Shown here one piece after another: positions 41,242-50,618 of a stretch of 64,000 nucleotides of DNA. Origin of the DNA: an uncultured Paracoccaceae bacterium. Its GTDB lineage: Bacteria; Pseudomonadota; Alphaproteobacteria; Rhodobacterales; Rhodobacteraceae. Below the pieces are notes generated by a model. The model searched no databases, was not told the DNA's origin, and saw only the letters and a list, made by a program, of their open reading frames with translations. How positions within the stretch are numbered: position 1 is the stretch's first letter; every line of letters starts with the position of its first letter. The position numbers and the translations under genes are program-made. The stretch spans positions 2,728,001 through 2,792,000 of the forward strand of contig CANLNT010000001.1 of the NCBI GenBank assembly GCA_947492825.1, read 5' to 3'.

Positions 41242-41925
41242 ATGACCGACCAGACCGCAACGCTTGACTGGCGCGAGACCGACCACGGGGCCGTTCCTGT
41301 CTCCACCCAATTTGACGACCCTTACTATTCGCTCTCTGGCGGGTTGGAGGAAACCCGACACGTGTTTCTGGCAGGCAACGACCTGCCCGCGCGGTTTCGC
41401 GGCGATTTCCACATTGCAGAGCTTGGCTTTGGCACCGGCCTGAACCTTTTAACCACATGGGCCGCATGGGATGCCGCAGGCGCGTCCGGGCAACTGACCT
41501 TTACCAGTTTTGAGGCTTTCCCGATGGCCACCGCAGACATGGCCCGCGCACTGGCCGCATTCCCAGAGGTCGCGCCTTTGACCGAAACACTCTTGTCGAA
41601 ATGGTCCCCCGGTGCTGGGCCAACACAGTTGACCGACAGCCTGACGCTCAACGTGATCACCGGCGACGCGCGTCGGACCTTGCCTGCCTGGGACGGCCGC
41701 GCCGACGCGTGGTTCCTCGATGGTTTTTCGCCCGCCAAAAACCCGGCACTTTGGGAACCCGAACTGCTGGCGCAGGTCCACGCGCACACGGCCCCTGGCG
41801 GCTCTGCTGCCACCTATTCGGCAGCCGGTCATGTGCGGCAGGCGCTGACCGACGCGGGCTTTGTCGTGGCCCGCATCCCCGGCTTTGGTCGCAAGCGGCA
41901 CATGACCACGGCGCGGCGCGGCTGA
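41242..41925 (+). CDS. mnmD: tRNA (5-methylaminomethyl-2-thiouridine)-methyltransferase
   Basis: A 227-aa stand-alone MnmC1/MnmD domain. Hallmarks are FDDPYYSLSGGLEETRHVFL near the N-terminus, SAM motif IAELGFGTGLNLLTTW as ELGFGTGLN, and DAWFLDGFSPAKNPALWEPE. It methylates the aminomethyl group of wobble uridine 34 in selected tRNAs. In E. coli this domain is fused to a FAD oxidase; here the oxidase-like gene is divergent. It overlaps the next gene as TGATG. Confidence 0.93.
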   Translation: MTDQTATLDWRETDHGAVPVSTQFDDPYYSLSGGLEETRHVFLAGNDLPARFRGDFHIAELGFGTGLNLLTTWAAWDAAGASGQLTFTSFEAFPMATADMARALAAFPEVAPLTETLLSKWSPGAGPTQLTDSLTLNVITGDARRTLPAWDGRADAWFLDGFSPAKNPALWEPELLAQVHAHTAPGGSAATYSAAGHVRQALTDAGFVVARIPGFGRKRHMTTARRG

Positions 41926-42788
41926 TGCAGTCCAATACCCGCCTTGGCATCGCGCTGATGTCGCTGACCATGCTGATCTTTGCCACACAGGACGGGCTTT
42001 CGCGGCATTTGGCAGAGACATACAACGTGATGATGATCGTGATGATCCGCTATTGGTTCTTCGCGGCTTTCGTGATTGCGATTGCCCGCCGTCAGGCTGG
42101 ATCAATCCGGGCAGCCGCCACCACCGACCAACCCGTCCTTCAGGCGTTTCGCGGCGTTCTTCTCGCGCTCGAGATTAACGTGATGGTGTTGGCTTTTGTG
42201 CTGTTGGGGCTTGTCGAAAGCCTCGCGATCTTTGCCAGCTATCCGCTGCTGGTCGCGGCCCTGTCCGGACCGGTGCTGGGTGAAAGCGTGGGCTGGCGGC
42301 GGTGGGTCGCGATTGGGATCGGCTTTGTCGGCATCCTGATCATCCTTCAACCCGGCGTCGCGGTCTTTAGCCCCTATGCGCTTATCGCGCTGACCTCGGC
42401 GCTGATGTTTGCGCTTTATTCCCTGCTGACCCGCTTTGCAGCCCGCAAGGACACCACTGCCACCAGCTTTTTCTGGACAGGCACCGTGGGCTGCCTTGTG
42501 ACCACGGCCATGGGCATCGGATTCTGGGAACCGATGAGCACGCAAGATTGGATGTTAATGGGCATCCTTTGTGTCACCGGTGCGACGGGACATTGGCTGC
42601 TGATCAAGACTTACGAAGTGGCAGAGGCGAGCGCCGTTCAACCCTTTGCCTATCTGCAACTGGTCTTTGGCAGCGCCATCGGCATCTTCGTCTTTGCCGA
42701 AGTGCTGGAACTGCACGTCGCGATTGGGGCGATGATTGTCGTGGCTGCTGGCGTCTTTACGCTGCTGCGCAGCCGGGCCAGCGCCTGA
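41925..42788 (+). CDS. EamA/DMT-family membrane transporter
   Basis: A 287-aa protein with about ten membrane segments in two EamA repeats. LMSLTMLIFATQDGLSRHLA opens the first and FGSAIGIFVFAEVLELHVAIG closes the second. The family exports metabolites; the substrate is unknown. It starts in the mnmD stop (TGATG), so the two are co-translated. It ends tail to tail against slt without a gap. Confidence 0.9.
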   Translation: MQSNTRLGIALMSLTMLIFATQDGLSRHLAETYNVMMIVMIRYWFFAAFVIAIARRQAGSIRAAATTDQPVLQAFRGVLLALEINVMVLAFVLLGLVESLAIFASYPLLVAALSGPVLGESVGWRRWVAIGIGFVGILIILQPGVAVFSPYALIALTSALMFALYSLLTRFAARKDTTATSFFWTGTVGCLVTTAMGIGFWEPMSTQDWMLMGILCVTGATGHWLLIKTYEVAEASAVQPFAYLQLVFGSAIGIFVFAEVLELHVAIGAMIVVAAGVFTLLRSRASA

Positions 42789-44891
42789 TCACTCGCCCGG
42801 GCGCGCAATGGGGCGGATGCCCGGTGGCGCTGCGGGACCGCTGGGTCGGGTGGGTCTTGCCACGGCGCGCAACGGCGGGGCATCCGATGTGCTGACCGCT
42901 TGCTCGGTCACCGCGCTTTCGCCTTGGACTGGCGCCTGCCCGCGCGCAATCGGGCGGACGACAGGCTTTGCCCCGCGCAAAAGTGCCGTGAACCGGATTG
43001 GTGCCGTCTCACCGCTCAGCCTTGCGCGGTAGATTGGGATCGATTCCGATACGCGCTGCACGTAGTTGCGGGTTTCGCGGAACGGGACGTGCTCGATCCA
43101 GTCGATCACATCGACATCGCCCAACCTTGGATCGCCGCGTTCATCCATCCAGATTTCCGGGCGGCTTGGCCCAGCGTTGTAGCCCGCCGCAATGTGCACG
43201 ACCGAAGGTCCGAATTGCGCCGTCAACTCGGCCAGATACCGATCCCCCAGCCGCGCGTTATAGGCCCAATCGCTGGTCAGGCGCGGGCGGCTATAGGCCA
43301 CGCCTTCGAACCCTGCGACCTCTTCTGCAGTCGCGGGCATCAGCTGCATCAACCCCAGCGCGCCCACCGGGCTGCCGACGCCCGCGTTGAATTCGCTTTC
43401 GCGGCGGGCAATCGCCAATGCCAGCGCGGGTTCAACCTTCAGGTCCGTTTCGGCAAGCGGGTGCAGCGGAAAGTAGATGCTGGGCACGATCTTTCCTTGG
43501 GTGACCGCCGCCTTGCCCATTGCCACCGCGTAATAGACTTCGTCCGCATCGCGCAACGCCGCCCCCACGTGGGCAAGATCACTGGCGGGCAGGTCCCGCC
43601 CGGCCTGTACAAAGAACTGCGTGGCAAAGCCGCGTTCCTCTGCCGCGAGAAGCGCAAAGCCCGCCTTGACCAGCGCGTGATCCATCATCGCCGGGTCCCA
43701 GTCAGGGGCGGTGGCGGCCAATGCCGGGTCCATGGTGCGGCCCAGCTTTTCGGCCGCCAGCAGGCCATAGAACGCCGTCTGATGTTGCGCCGCTTCGGCA
43801 TAGGCCGTTTCCGCCGCCTCTGCCGCCCCCAAAGTTTCATGCGCGCGACCTTGCCAATAGGCCATGCGCGCCACGGAAATCGGGCTGTCGACGGCTGCGC
43901 GGGCGGCGTCGAAATGCGCCAAAGCCGTAGTCGTGTCGTCCAGATCTGTCAGCTTCACAAAGCCCGCAAGCCATTCGAGGTCCGCATAAGACGCCCCCTC
44001 AGTCAGGAAATGCCGAGACGCCAGTTCATAGGCAACCTCTGGTCGCCCCTCGCGCATTTCCCAGCGTGCCAGCGACCGCCGCCAGCCAGACCAGCGGAAC
44101 GGCTCGCCAAGTTTTTCCGCGCTGACAGATTGCGCGCGCAACATTGTCACCGCCTCGGACCAGCGGCCCTGATCGGCCAGCCAATTGTAGCGGTCATAGG
44201 CAAGGCCCGGATGGTCCTTCAACGTCTCTGGCACCGCAGCAACTGCGTTTGAGATGTCGCTGGTCCTGCGAATATAGGCAATCCGGGCCCGTGCCAGTGC
44301 CTGTTGATCATCGTCCAGCAAATCCATCATCCGCCGGGCCTCATCCGTGCGCCAGCGCCACAGCAACTGGTCCACGCGGTCGGCGTGAACAGGTTCCAGC
44401 ACATCGGCGAAGCCTGCAACCATCACCTTTTGGCCGCTGTCGGTCAGTCGCAGATCGCGCCACGCAGCCTGCACCACGGCATCGGCCTTTGTGATCTCGC
44501 CCTTGGCAATCAGCGCCTCTGCCAGCCGCACCGCACCTTCGCCGGTGCGCGGCGCTTCGGCACTGAAAAAGGCGACAACAAGGTCTGGGTTCGTACCTTT
44601 GGGCAAGGCTTCTTCGGCGCGGGCGCGGATCACTGACTGGCCCGGCCAATCGGGCCGTTCAACCAGAAACGCAGCATATTGCCCGAATGTCCCGTCGCCT
44701 TGGCGCAACTGAATCCAGCGCGTCAGGTCGCGGATCACGGGATCATCCGTCAGCTCTGCCGCTATGTCATATTGGCCATCGTCTGCCGCGCGTAGCGCGT
44801 CAATGTCAGCCTGAGGAATGCTTTGCGCCACGGCTGGCACGCCCAGACAAAGCAACATCAAAACAAGGCCGCGCAGCATATGAAAGCTCAT
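42789..44891 (-). CDS. slt: Soluble lytic murein transglycosylase, Slt70 type
   Basis: A 700-aa exported enzyme. A signal peptide (MLRGLVLMLLCLGVPAVAQS) is followed by a long helical superhelix (U-domain) with TPR-like pairs. The C-terminal lysozyme-like domain has catalytic Glu in IARRESEFNAGVGSPVGALGLMQLMP and the conserved AAGYNAGPSRPEIW. A basic, proline-rich tail ends the protein. It cleaves peptidoglycan to anhydro-muropeptides. I took ATG 44891; a later one at 44879 is also possible. Divergent from dapA. Confidence 0.92.
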   Translation of the reverse strand: MSFHMLRGLVLMLLCLGVPAVAQSIPQADIDALRAADDGQYDIAAELTDDPVIRDLTRWIQLRQGDGTFGQYAAFLVERPDWPGQSVIRARAEEALPKGTNPDLVVAFFSAEAPRTGEGAVRLAEALIAKGEITKADAVVQAAWRDLRLTDSGQKVMVAGFADVLEPVHADRVDQLLWRWRTDEARRMMDLLDDDQQALARARIAYIRRTSDISNAVAAVPETLKDHPGLAYDRYNWLADQGRWSEAVTMLRAQSVSAEKLGEPFRWSGWRRSLARWEMREGRPEVAYELASRHFLTEGASYADLEWLAGFVKLTDLDDTTTALAHFDAARAAVDSPISVARMAYWQGRAHETLGAAEAAETAYAEAAQHQTAFYGLLAAEKLGRTMDPALAATAPDWDPAMMDHALVKAGFALLAAEERGFATQFFVQAGRDLPASDLAHVGAALRDADEVYYAVAMGKAAVTQGKIVPSIYFPLHPLAETDLKVEPALALAIARRESEFNAGVGSPVGALGLMQLMPATAEEVAGFEGVAYSRPRLTSDWAYNARLGDRYLAELTAQFGPSVVHIAAGYNAGPSRPEIWMDERGDPRLGDVDVIDWIEHVPFRETRNYVQRVSESIPIYRARLSGETAPIRFTALLRGAKPVVRPIARGQAPVQGESAVTEQAVSTSDAPPLRAVARPTRPSGPAAPPGIRPIARPGE

Positions 44892-45029
44892 GTTGGGATA
44901 CATCACAAATGATCGTATCGCATGGCCTTTTAGGTGCAACGCACATTCTTGGCATTCGGCGGAAAGGCGTCTAGTGTCCGCGCGAAATCAACCGGGGCAA
45001 TCCCGCCCCATCACCAAAGGAAGCGCGTC

Positions 45030-45902
45030 ATGTTCAAAGGCTCTTTGCCCGCCCTCGTCACGCCGTTCACGGACGGCCAGGTGGATTTCGATGCGCTCAA
45101 AAAACTCGTGGACTGGCACGTGGACCAGGGCAGCCATGGGCTGGTCCCGGTTGGCACAACAGGCGAAAGCCCGACGCTCACACATGCAGAGCATGATCAG
45201 GTCGTTGAAACCGTCGTCACACAAGCTGCGGGCCGGTTGAAAGTGATCGCAGGGGCAGGGTCAAACAACACCGCCGAAACCGTACGTCTTGTGCAGGCGG
45301 CAAAGACCGCAGGGGCGGATGCCGCGCTCGTCGTCACGCCCTATTACAACAAGCCAACGCAGGCCGGTCTGATCGCGCATTTTACCGCTGCTGCCGATTG
45401 CGGCCTGCCGATCATCATCTACAATATCCCCGGCCGGTCGGTGGTGGATATGTCAGTGGAAACGATGGCCGAACTATCCAAGCACGACATGATCGTCGGC
45501 GTCAAGGACGCCACCGGCGATCTGGCCCGCGTCCCGCAACAGCGCCGCCGCTGTGGCGCGGATTTCATCCAGCTGTCGGGCGAAGACGCAACCGCGCTTG
45601 GGTTCAACGCCCATGGCGGGGTCGGCTGCATCTCTGTCACCGCAAACGTAGCACCCAAGCTTTGCGCTGAATTCCAAGAGGCGACGCTGGCGGGCGATTA
45701 CGCCACGGCCCTGACCTATCAGGACCGCCTGATGCCCCTGCACGAGGCGATCTTTATGGAACCGGGTCTTGTCGGTGCCAAATATGGCATGTCACTGCTG
45801 GGCATGGGCAATGAAGAGGTCCGCGCGCCACTCGTGGGCCTGACTGATGGTACCAAGGCCGCGATCCGCGACGGCATGGTCCACGCTGGACTGCTGAACT
45901 AA
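45030..45902 (+). CDS. dapA: 4-hydroxy-tetrahydrodipicolinate synthase
   Basis: A 290-aa class I aldolase that condenses pyruvate with aspartate semialdehyde, the first step of the DAP/lysine branch. GTTGES at 42-47 binds pyruvate, Y131 lies in IIIYNIPGR, and K159 in VGVKDATGD forms the Schiff base. The start ATG 45030 has AAAGGAAG upstream. A strong terminator follows. LysA, the last step of the pathway, is at 60624, far away in the window. Confidence 0.97.
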   Translation: MFKGSLPALVTPFTDGQVDFDALKKLVDWHVDQGSHGLVPVGTTGESPTLTHAEHDQVVETVVTQAAGRLKVIAGAGSNNTAETVRLVQAAKTAGADAALVVTPYYNKPTQAGLIAHFTAAADCGLPIIIYNIPGRSVVDMSVETMAELSKHDMIVGVKDATGDLARVPQQRRRCGADFIQLSGEDATALGFNAHGGVGCISVTANVAPKLCAEFQEATLAGDYATALTYQDRLMPLHEAIFMEPGLVGAKYGMSLLGMGNEEVRAPLVGLTDGTKAAIRDGMVHAGLLN

Positions 45903-45910
45903 GGCCTCTC

Positions 45911-45938
45911 GGGCGGTCCGCACCGGACCGCCCCTTTC
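45911..45938 (+). terminator. Rho-independent terminator after dapA
   Basis: GGGCGGTCCG, loop CAC, CGGACCGCCC, then CTTT. A 10-bp perfect GC-rich stem 8 bp after the dapA stop. Confidence 0.8.
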
Positions 45939-46010
45939 CACAATTAACGAAATCTTCGGGCTGATACTGTCTGATTGCGCGCACTTGTCTGCGGCTTTCA
46001 GGGAACAACC

Positions 46011-46310
46011 ATGTTCGGAGAGTACAAGTTGACCATCGCACTTTGCGCCGGAATGGCGTTGGTCCTCTATGTGGGCTCTACATTCTCGCCGGTCATCCCG
46101 CGCGGGGAACAACCCGCAGGCGTCCCCGAACTCGCCCAGAACACTGCGCAGGCCTATGGTTATTGCCGCACAAATCTTGATCGGGTGGATTGTGGCTGCT
46201 TTGCCAGCCGCGCTGGGCAGATCATGTCAGAACCAGGCTTGAACATCCGTGGCGCTGAAACCATCGACCGCACCGAATTGGCCCGCCTGCAAGCCACCGA
46301 CAGTTGTTAG
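46011..46310 (+). CDS. Small membrane-anchored Cys-containing protein of unknown function
   Basis: A 99-aa protein. The N-terminal hydrophobic segment LTIALCAGMALVLYVGSTF is a signal anchor. The periplasmic part carries four Cys (YGYCRTNLDRVDCGCFASRA and C-terminal TDSC), suggesting disulfides or a metal site. No family was recognised. ATG 46011 follows GGGAACAACC; the longer frame to 45975 has no reason for it. It is followed by another small exported protein. Confidence 0.65.
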   Translation: MFGEYKLTIALCAGMALVLYVGSTFSPVIPRGEQPAGVPELAQNTAQAYGYCRTNLDRVDCGCFASRAGQIMSEPGLNIRGAETIDRTELARLQATDSC

Positions 46311-46372
46311 CACGGCGCGCGCGCGTGACGATCACGGATTGACCCGCCAGACTGCTGCGTATTCGATAAGGC

Positions 46373-46969
46373 ATGTCACTGCCACGGATAGCCCGCATGC
46401 CGACCGCCAAAGCACTAATGTTCCTTTTGTTGCTCGCCGCCCCCGCGCAGGCAGAGGATTGGCTGACCCAGACCATCTCACGCAGCGTGGAAGGCCCCGG
46501 TCAGGCCGCTTTGATGAAACTGATCGCACGCCCGGATACCACGCTTTCCGCCTTCCAGACCGATGGCTGCAGCGGCGGGCTATCGGACGCATGGCGGGTC
46601 ATCGCGCATAGCTTTCCTGATCTGGTGCCCGCAGATCAAAGCCGCCCTCCATGGGAAGATTGCTGCATCACCCATGATCGGGCCTATCACAACGCCAGCG
46701 GCGCAACTGATATCAGGCGCAGCTATGACGCGCGTCTGACTGCCGACGTGGCGCTTCGGGCCTGTGTCATTCAAAATGGTGAGGACACGGCAGAGACGCT
46801 GGCGCAGCAGTCTGGGCTTACTCCCCAACAGGTCATGACCGCATATGGCAGCATTGCAGATACGATGTTTCTGGCGGTCCGCGTGGGTGGGATGCCCTGT
46901 TCCGGCCTGCCGTGGCGTTGGGGCTACGGCTATCCCAATTGCACGGCCCTAACCGGGGTGCTGGACTAG
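46373..46969 (+). CDS. Exported phospholipase A2-like protein
   Basis: A 198-aa protein. A signal peptide (about residues 9-27, ALMFLLLLAAPAQA) is followed by FQTDGCSGGLSDAWRV and PWEDCCITHDRAYHNASGAT. The CCxxHD pattern with flanking Cys is the active-site helix of phospholipase A2-type enzymes, with the GCSGG segment resembling a Ca2+-loop. Activity cannot be asserted from the motif alone. It ends convergently on the YcaQ-like gene (4-bp overlap). ATG 46397 is an alternative start just before the signal peptide. Confidence 0.7.
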   Translation: MSLPRIARMPTAKALMFLLLLAAPAQAEDWLTQTISRSVEGPGQAALMKLIARPDTTLSAFQTDGCSGGLSDAWRVIAHSFPDLVPADQSRPPWEDCCITHDRAYHNASGATDIRRSYDARLTADVALRACVIQNGEDTAETLAQQSGLTPQQVMTAYGSIADTMFLAVRVGGMPCSGLPWRWGYGYPNCTALTGVLD

Positions 46970-48156
46970 CCGCGCAACCATCCTTCGGCCAACTCGACCG
47001 ATCCGCAGCCACCAAAACGCGACGCGCGGGCCAGTTCGGATTGCAGCCGCGCCAACCGACCCGACCCAATCCGCACGCCACGTTCTGGCCAGAACGCGCG
47101 GACGGCCAGCACCGCGCCTTCGCGCTTCATGTCGATCCGTCCAATCAGACGGTCGCCTTCCATCACCGGGAAAACGTAATAGCCATACTGCCGCTTGGCT
47201 TCCGGTACGAAAATTTCGATCCGGTAGTGAAAGCCAAACAGCCGCTCGGCCCGCTTGCGGTCGCGCAGCGCGGGGTCAAAGGGCGACACGATCCGCACCT
47301 TGCCAGGCGGTGCGGGCGCAGGTGCGTCCATCACGCCCGGCGGGGCAAAAGACCGGCGCAGCCTGCCGTCAACGCCTTCCACATCCACCTCGATCACCCG
47401 CCCATCGGCAAGTGCGGCCCGGCACCATTCCTTGGCCTCGGCGGGCGTTGCGGTATCCCAGAACGCCGCCAACTCACCGCTTGTGGCAAAGCCCAACCGG
47501 TCCAGCGCACCTGCGCACAGCCAGTCAATCGTCTCATCCGGGTGCGGGCGTGCGTTCAAGTGTTCCGCCGGGATCACCCGCTCGGGCAGATCATAGACCT
47601 TGCGAAATCCGGTGCGGTGGCAAACCGTCAAAGCCCCCGACCGCCATAGATACTCCAAGGCCGTCTTGCTGGGATGCCAATCCCACCAGCCACCTGACCC
47701 TTTGACCTCGTCCGTGCCAACGTCGCTGGACGAACATCCACCCTGGGTCTGAATTTGCGCCAAGACCTCTTCGGCCTTTTCCAGAAATCCAGCGCGCCTG
47801 TCCTTGCCCCACCGGTCGCGAAGTCGCGCCGCGTCGCGGTCAAATCGCAGTTTCCAGTGGGGGTAGAACGCCATCGGAATGGCGGCGGCGTCATGGGTCC
47901 AGTGTTCGAACACCGCCCGGTCCCGCGCCAGCGCCAATTCCAAAGCGCGCGGCCTGTAGGATCCGCGTCGCGCCCAAAGGATCAGGTCATGCGCGCGGGC
48001 AAAGGTGTTCACACTATCAAGCTGCACAAACCCAAGATCATCCAGCACAGCCGCCAGATCATCACCCCGGCCCGCGCCACCACCAGCATGGCACAGCCCG
48101 TGCCTGTGCAGGAACAGACGCCGCGCCTGTGCGTTTTTCAAGACCGGGATGGTCAT
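46966..48156 (-). CDS. YcaQ-like winged-helix DNA-binding/crosslink-repair glycosylase family protein
   Basis: A 396-aa protein. LDDLGFVQLDSVNTFARAHD, LWARRGSYRP, FEHWTHDAAAIPMAFYPHW and the later FDPALRDRKRAERLFGFHYRIEIFVPEAKRQYGYYV (split) match the YcaQ/AlkX family, which unhooks DNA interstrand crosslinks in E. coli. The QxD-like motif is seen as VQLDSVN. A function in crosslink repair is likely but not proven. It overlaps the ion-channel gene as ATGA. Confidence 0.85.
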   Translation of the reverse strand: MTIPVLKNAQARRLFLHRHGLCHAGGGAGRGDDLAAVLDDLGFVQLDSVNTFARAHDLILWARRGSYRPRALELALARDRAVFEHWTHDAAAIPMAFYPHWKLRFDRDAARLRDRWGKDRRAGFLEKAEEVLAQIQTQGGCSSSDVGTDEVKGSGGWWDWHPSKTALEYLWRSGALTVCHRTGFRKVYDLPERVIPAEHLNARPHPDETIDWLCAGALDRLGFATSGELAAFWDTATPAEAKEWCRAALADGRVIEVDVEGVDGRLRRSFAPPGVMDAPAPAPPGKVRIVSPFDPALRDRKRAERLFGFHYRIEIFVPEAKRQYGYYVFPVMEGDRLIGRIDMKREGAVLAVRAFWPERGVRIGSGRLARLQSELARASRFGGCGSVELAEGWLRG

Positions 48157-48587
48157 GATCCCTGCTCCATCTGGTTCAGCCTGATCTGGCGCATGGTTTC
48201 GACCAGCACAGCAGTCACCAAACCGATGTTCAACAGACCGTTGAGCGAGGCCATGCCGCCCAGCAACCGCCATTCTACCGGCAAAAGGATGTCGCCAAAT
48301 CCCAAGGTGGTAAAGACCACCAGCGCGAAATAGACCGCCTCTTCCAGCGTCGCAAAGATGTCCAACGCCACAAAGGTCAGCGCCCATAACCAGACGCCCA
48401 CCGTCAGTTGCGCCAATATCCACACCGCGGTCGTCACAAGCACCGCCAGCAGCTTTGGCGCATGCGGCGCGCGCATCAGCCAGGGCCGCACCCGCAACAG
48501 CACGCGATCCATCGCCCAGAAACTGACACCGGCGATCATGATCGACACCAACAGCAGTCCGGCACCCAAGACGATTTGAACAAGCAA
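48153..48587 (-). CDS. Two-helix potassium channel-like (ion_trans_2) protein
   Basis: A 144-aa membrane protein with an N-terminal extra helix, an outer helix ([20 protein letters not shown]), a pore loop with filter-like TTLGFGDI, and an inner helix ([17 protein letters not shown]). The TxGFGD filter differs slightly from the usual TxGYGD. It lacks a regulatory RCK domain. The family conducts K+ across the inner membrane. It is co-translated with the YcaQ-like gene downstream. Confidence 0.85.
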   Translation of the reverse strand: MLVQIVLGAGLLLVSIMIAGVSFWAMDRVLLRVRPWLMRAPHAPKLLAVLVTTAVWILAQLTVGVWLWALTFVALDIFATLEEAVYFALVVFTTLGFGDILLPVEWRLLGGMASLNGLLNIGLVTAVLVETMRQIRLNQMEQGS

Positions 48588-48661
48588 CCCGCACCCCCTT
48601 TGTTCTCGCCCGCATCCTATGGCTTGTAGCGCAGACGTCCATCGCCTATCTCAGGGCGATC

Positions 48662-49135
48662 ATGGCCAAGAAAGACACAAACAAAAACTACAAGGTCGTC
48701 GCCGAAAACCGGCGCGCGCGCTATGATTATGCAATCGAGGATGATCTCGAAGTCGGCATCATCCTTGAAGGGCCAGAGGTCAAATCCCTGCGCACCGGTC
48801 AATCCAACATCGCTGACAGCTATGCCTCGGTGGATGACGGTGAACTTTGGCTGACAAACGGCTATATCGCGCCCTATGAGCAGGCAATGTTCAGCCACGA
48901 ACCACGGCGAAAGCGCAAGCTTTTGGTCAGCCGAAAAGAGCTGTCAAAGCTCTGGAACGCCACCCGACGCGAAGGCATGACGTTGGTTCCCCTTGTGATG
49001 TATTTCAATGATCGCGGGCTGGTAAAACTGAAGATCGGCATCGCTAAGGGCAAGAAAAATCACGACAAAAGGCAGACAGACGCGAAACGCGACTGGGCCC
49101 GCCAAAAGCAACGCCTCTTGCGCCACGACACCTAG
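48662..49135 (+). CDS. smpB: SsrA-binding protein
   Basis: A 157-aa OB-fold protein that binds tmRNA and drives trans-translation. Family sequence: [60 protein letters not shown] and a basic C-terminal tail [22 protein letters not shown] 48662 begins [11 protein letters not shown]. It is divergent from the channel gene. The tmRNA gene itself is not in this window as far as I can see. Confidence 0.97.
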   Translation: MAKKDTNKNYKVVAENRRARYDYAIEDDLEVGIILEGPEVKSLRTGQSNIADSYASVDDGELWLTNGYIAPYEQAMFSHEPRRKRKLLVSRKELSKLWNATRREGMTLVPLVMYFNDRGLVKLKIGIAKGKKNHDKRQTDAKRDWARQKQRLLRHDT

Positions 49136-49261
49136 CGGGAACGCTGGCCGTTTTCTCCCCTATGCCGCTTACGCCAAATGGTTAACCTGCCTTAACCTTT
49201 GGCGCTGGGGCCGCGCCTTGGGTCAACAATGCCATGGCCCCGTGAACAAGGAATAGGGACG

Positions 49262-49519
49262 ATGGAACAACTTATTATTCAGGCCATTTCAGGTGCCGTT
49301 GGCGGCAATGCGGCTGGTGCAGGGGTCAAGAACATGTCGCTGGGCGGCCTTGGCAACACGATCGCCGGTCTTGTCGGCGGTGCTGGCGGTTGCGCAATCC
49401 TGTCTGGCCTGATGGGCGGCGACATGAGCGGATTGATCAGCCAAATTGGTGGCGGTGGTGCTGGCGGCATCATCCTGACACTGGTCGCCGGCTTCATCAA
49501 GAACAAGATGGCCGGTTGA
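49262..49519 (+). CDS. 85-aa glycine-rich hydrophobic protein of unknown function
   Basis: The sequence is dominated by Gly, Ala and small hydrophobics (AISGAVGGNAAGAGVKNMSL, GLGNTIAGLVGGAGGCAILS, IGGGGAGGIILTLVAGFI), ending in a basic KNKMAG. Gly-zipper-like repeats suggest membrane helices or an oligomer. No family was recognised; a channel-forming peptide or bacteriocin-like role would be speculation. ATG 49262 follows GGAATAGGGACG. A strong terminator follows, so it is a single-gene transcript. Confidence 0.75.
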   Translation: MEQLIIQAISGAVGGNAAGAGVKNMSLGGLGNTIAGLVGGAGGCAILSGLMGGDMSGLISQIGGGGAGGIILTLVAGFIKNKMAG

Positions 49520-49533
49520 TCCGGTTCCATTGA

Positions 49534-49569
49534 CGCAAAGGGCGCTCCGATCCGGGGCGCCCTTTTGCG
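49534..49569 (+). terminator. Rho-independent terminator after the Gly-rich protein
   Basis: CGCAAAGGGCGC and GCGCCCTTTTGCG pair around a 10-nt loop with a T-run in the 3' arm. Confidence 0.8.
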
Positions 49570-49644
49570 TTGGTGACCTTGCCTCACTCCGCCCCCTGCG
49601 CTACCCCCTTTGGCAAGCGCGACAGGGCAATGGCGGGTGCAAAG

Positions 49645-50487
49645 ATGACGGACGATCCCAAAACACTGGTCAGCACCTCTTGGCTGGCCGAACACCTCAA
49701 GGATCCGGATCTGCGCATTCTGGATGCCAGCTGGTACATGGCCTCGGATGGCCGTGACCCACAGGCCGAATACGCCGCCAGCCACATCCCCGGTGCGCGG
49801 TTCTTTGACATCTCCGAGATCAGCGACCACCGGTCCGAGATGCCGCATATGGCCCCGCCGGTTGAAAAATTCATGTCGCGGATGCGCGCCATGGGCGTGG
49901 GCGACGGACATCAGATCGTGGTCTATGACACAGCTGGCCTGTTCTCTGCCGCGCGCGTCTGGTGGCTGTTCCGCCTGATGGGCAAAACCGACATCGCAGT
50001 GCTGGACGGTGGCATGCCCAAATGGATTGCAGACGGCCACCCGGTCGAAGACCTGCCACCCGTGATCCGCGACCGTCACATGACCGTCAGCCGCCAAAAC
50101 CAGTTGGTGCGCGATGTCACGCAAGTGGCCAGAGCCGCCAAGCTGGGCGATCACACGATCATCGACGCCCGCTCACCCGAACGCTATGCCGGGGCCGCGC
50201 CAGAGCCGCGCGAAGGGCTGCGCGCGGGTCATATCCCCGGCTCTGCCAATGTCTTTTACAAGGATCTGCTGAACGCAGACGGCACCATGAAAGACGCGCC
50301 TGCCCTACAGGCCGCCTTCGCCAAGGCTGATCTGACCAAGCCGGTGATCACAACCTGCGGGTCCGGCATTACTGCTGCCATCCTCAGCCTGGCACTGGAA
50401 CGGATCGGCAAGACGGATCACAGCCTTTACGACGGCTCTTGGGCCGAATGGGGCATGTACGATGATCTGCCCATCGCAAACGGCTAA
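49645..50487 (+). CDS. sseA: 3-mercaptopyruvate sulfurtransferase (two-domain rhodanese)
   Basis: A 280-aa protein. The N-terminal rhodanese-like domain has VSTSWLAEHLKDPDLRILDA and HIPGARFFDI. The C-terminal domain has the catalytic Cys in TTCGSGITAAIL, and IDARSPERYAG. CGSGxTA is the mercaptopyruvate sulfurtransferase loop. It transfers sulfur from 3-mercaptopyruvate to thiols or cyanide. ATG 49645 (MTDDPKT) is preferred; an upstream ATG at 49630 adds five residues. Confidence 0.93.
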   Translation: MTDDPKTLVSTSWLAEHLKDPDLRILDASWYMASDGRDPQAEYAASHIPGARFFDISEISDHRSEMPHMAPPVEKFMSRMRAMGVGDGHQIVVYDTAGLFSAARVWWLFRLMGKTDIAVLDGGMPKWIADGHPVEDLPPVIRDRHMTVSRQNQLVRDVTQVARAAKLGDHTIIDARSPERYAGAAPEPREGLRAGHIPGSANVFYKDLLNADGTMKDAPALQAAFAKADLTKPVITTCGSGITAAILSLALERIGKTDHSLYDGSWAEWGMYDDLPIANG

Positions 50488-50618
50488 GCTGACGGCGCAA
50501 GATGCCCAAAGTCTTGCAGGTTTTGTTGCACTGACGCTCTGGTTATGGCACTGGCGCTTTGTGCGTCGGACGCGCGCTGCGCTGACGCCTCTTGCCGCAG
50601 CCGATCAGGAACAAAACC

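Noticed and set aside
47078-47100. TTCTGGCCAGAA palindrome inside the YcaQ-like gene
   Set aside because: Only the 12-bp palindrome matches; the rest of the repeat core is missing and the encoded FWPERGVR fits the family.
49180-49198. Possible CtrA site (TTAACC direct repeat)
   Set aside because: The TTAA half sites are 6 bp apart, not the 7 bp of the CtrA consensus.
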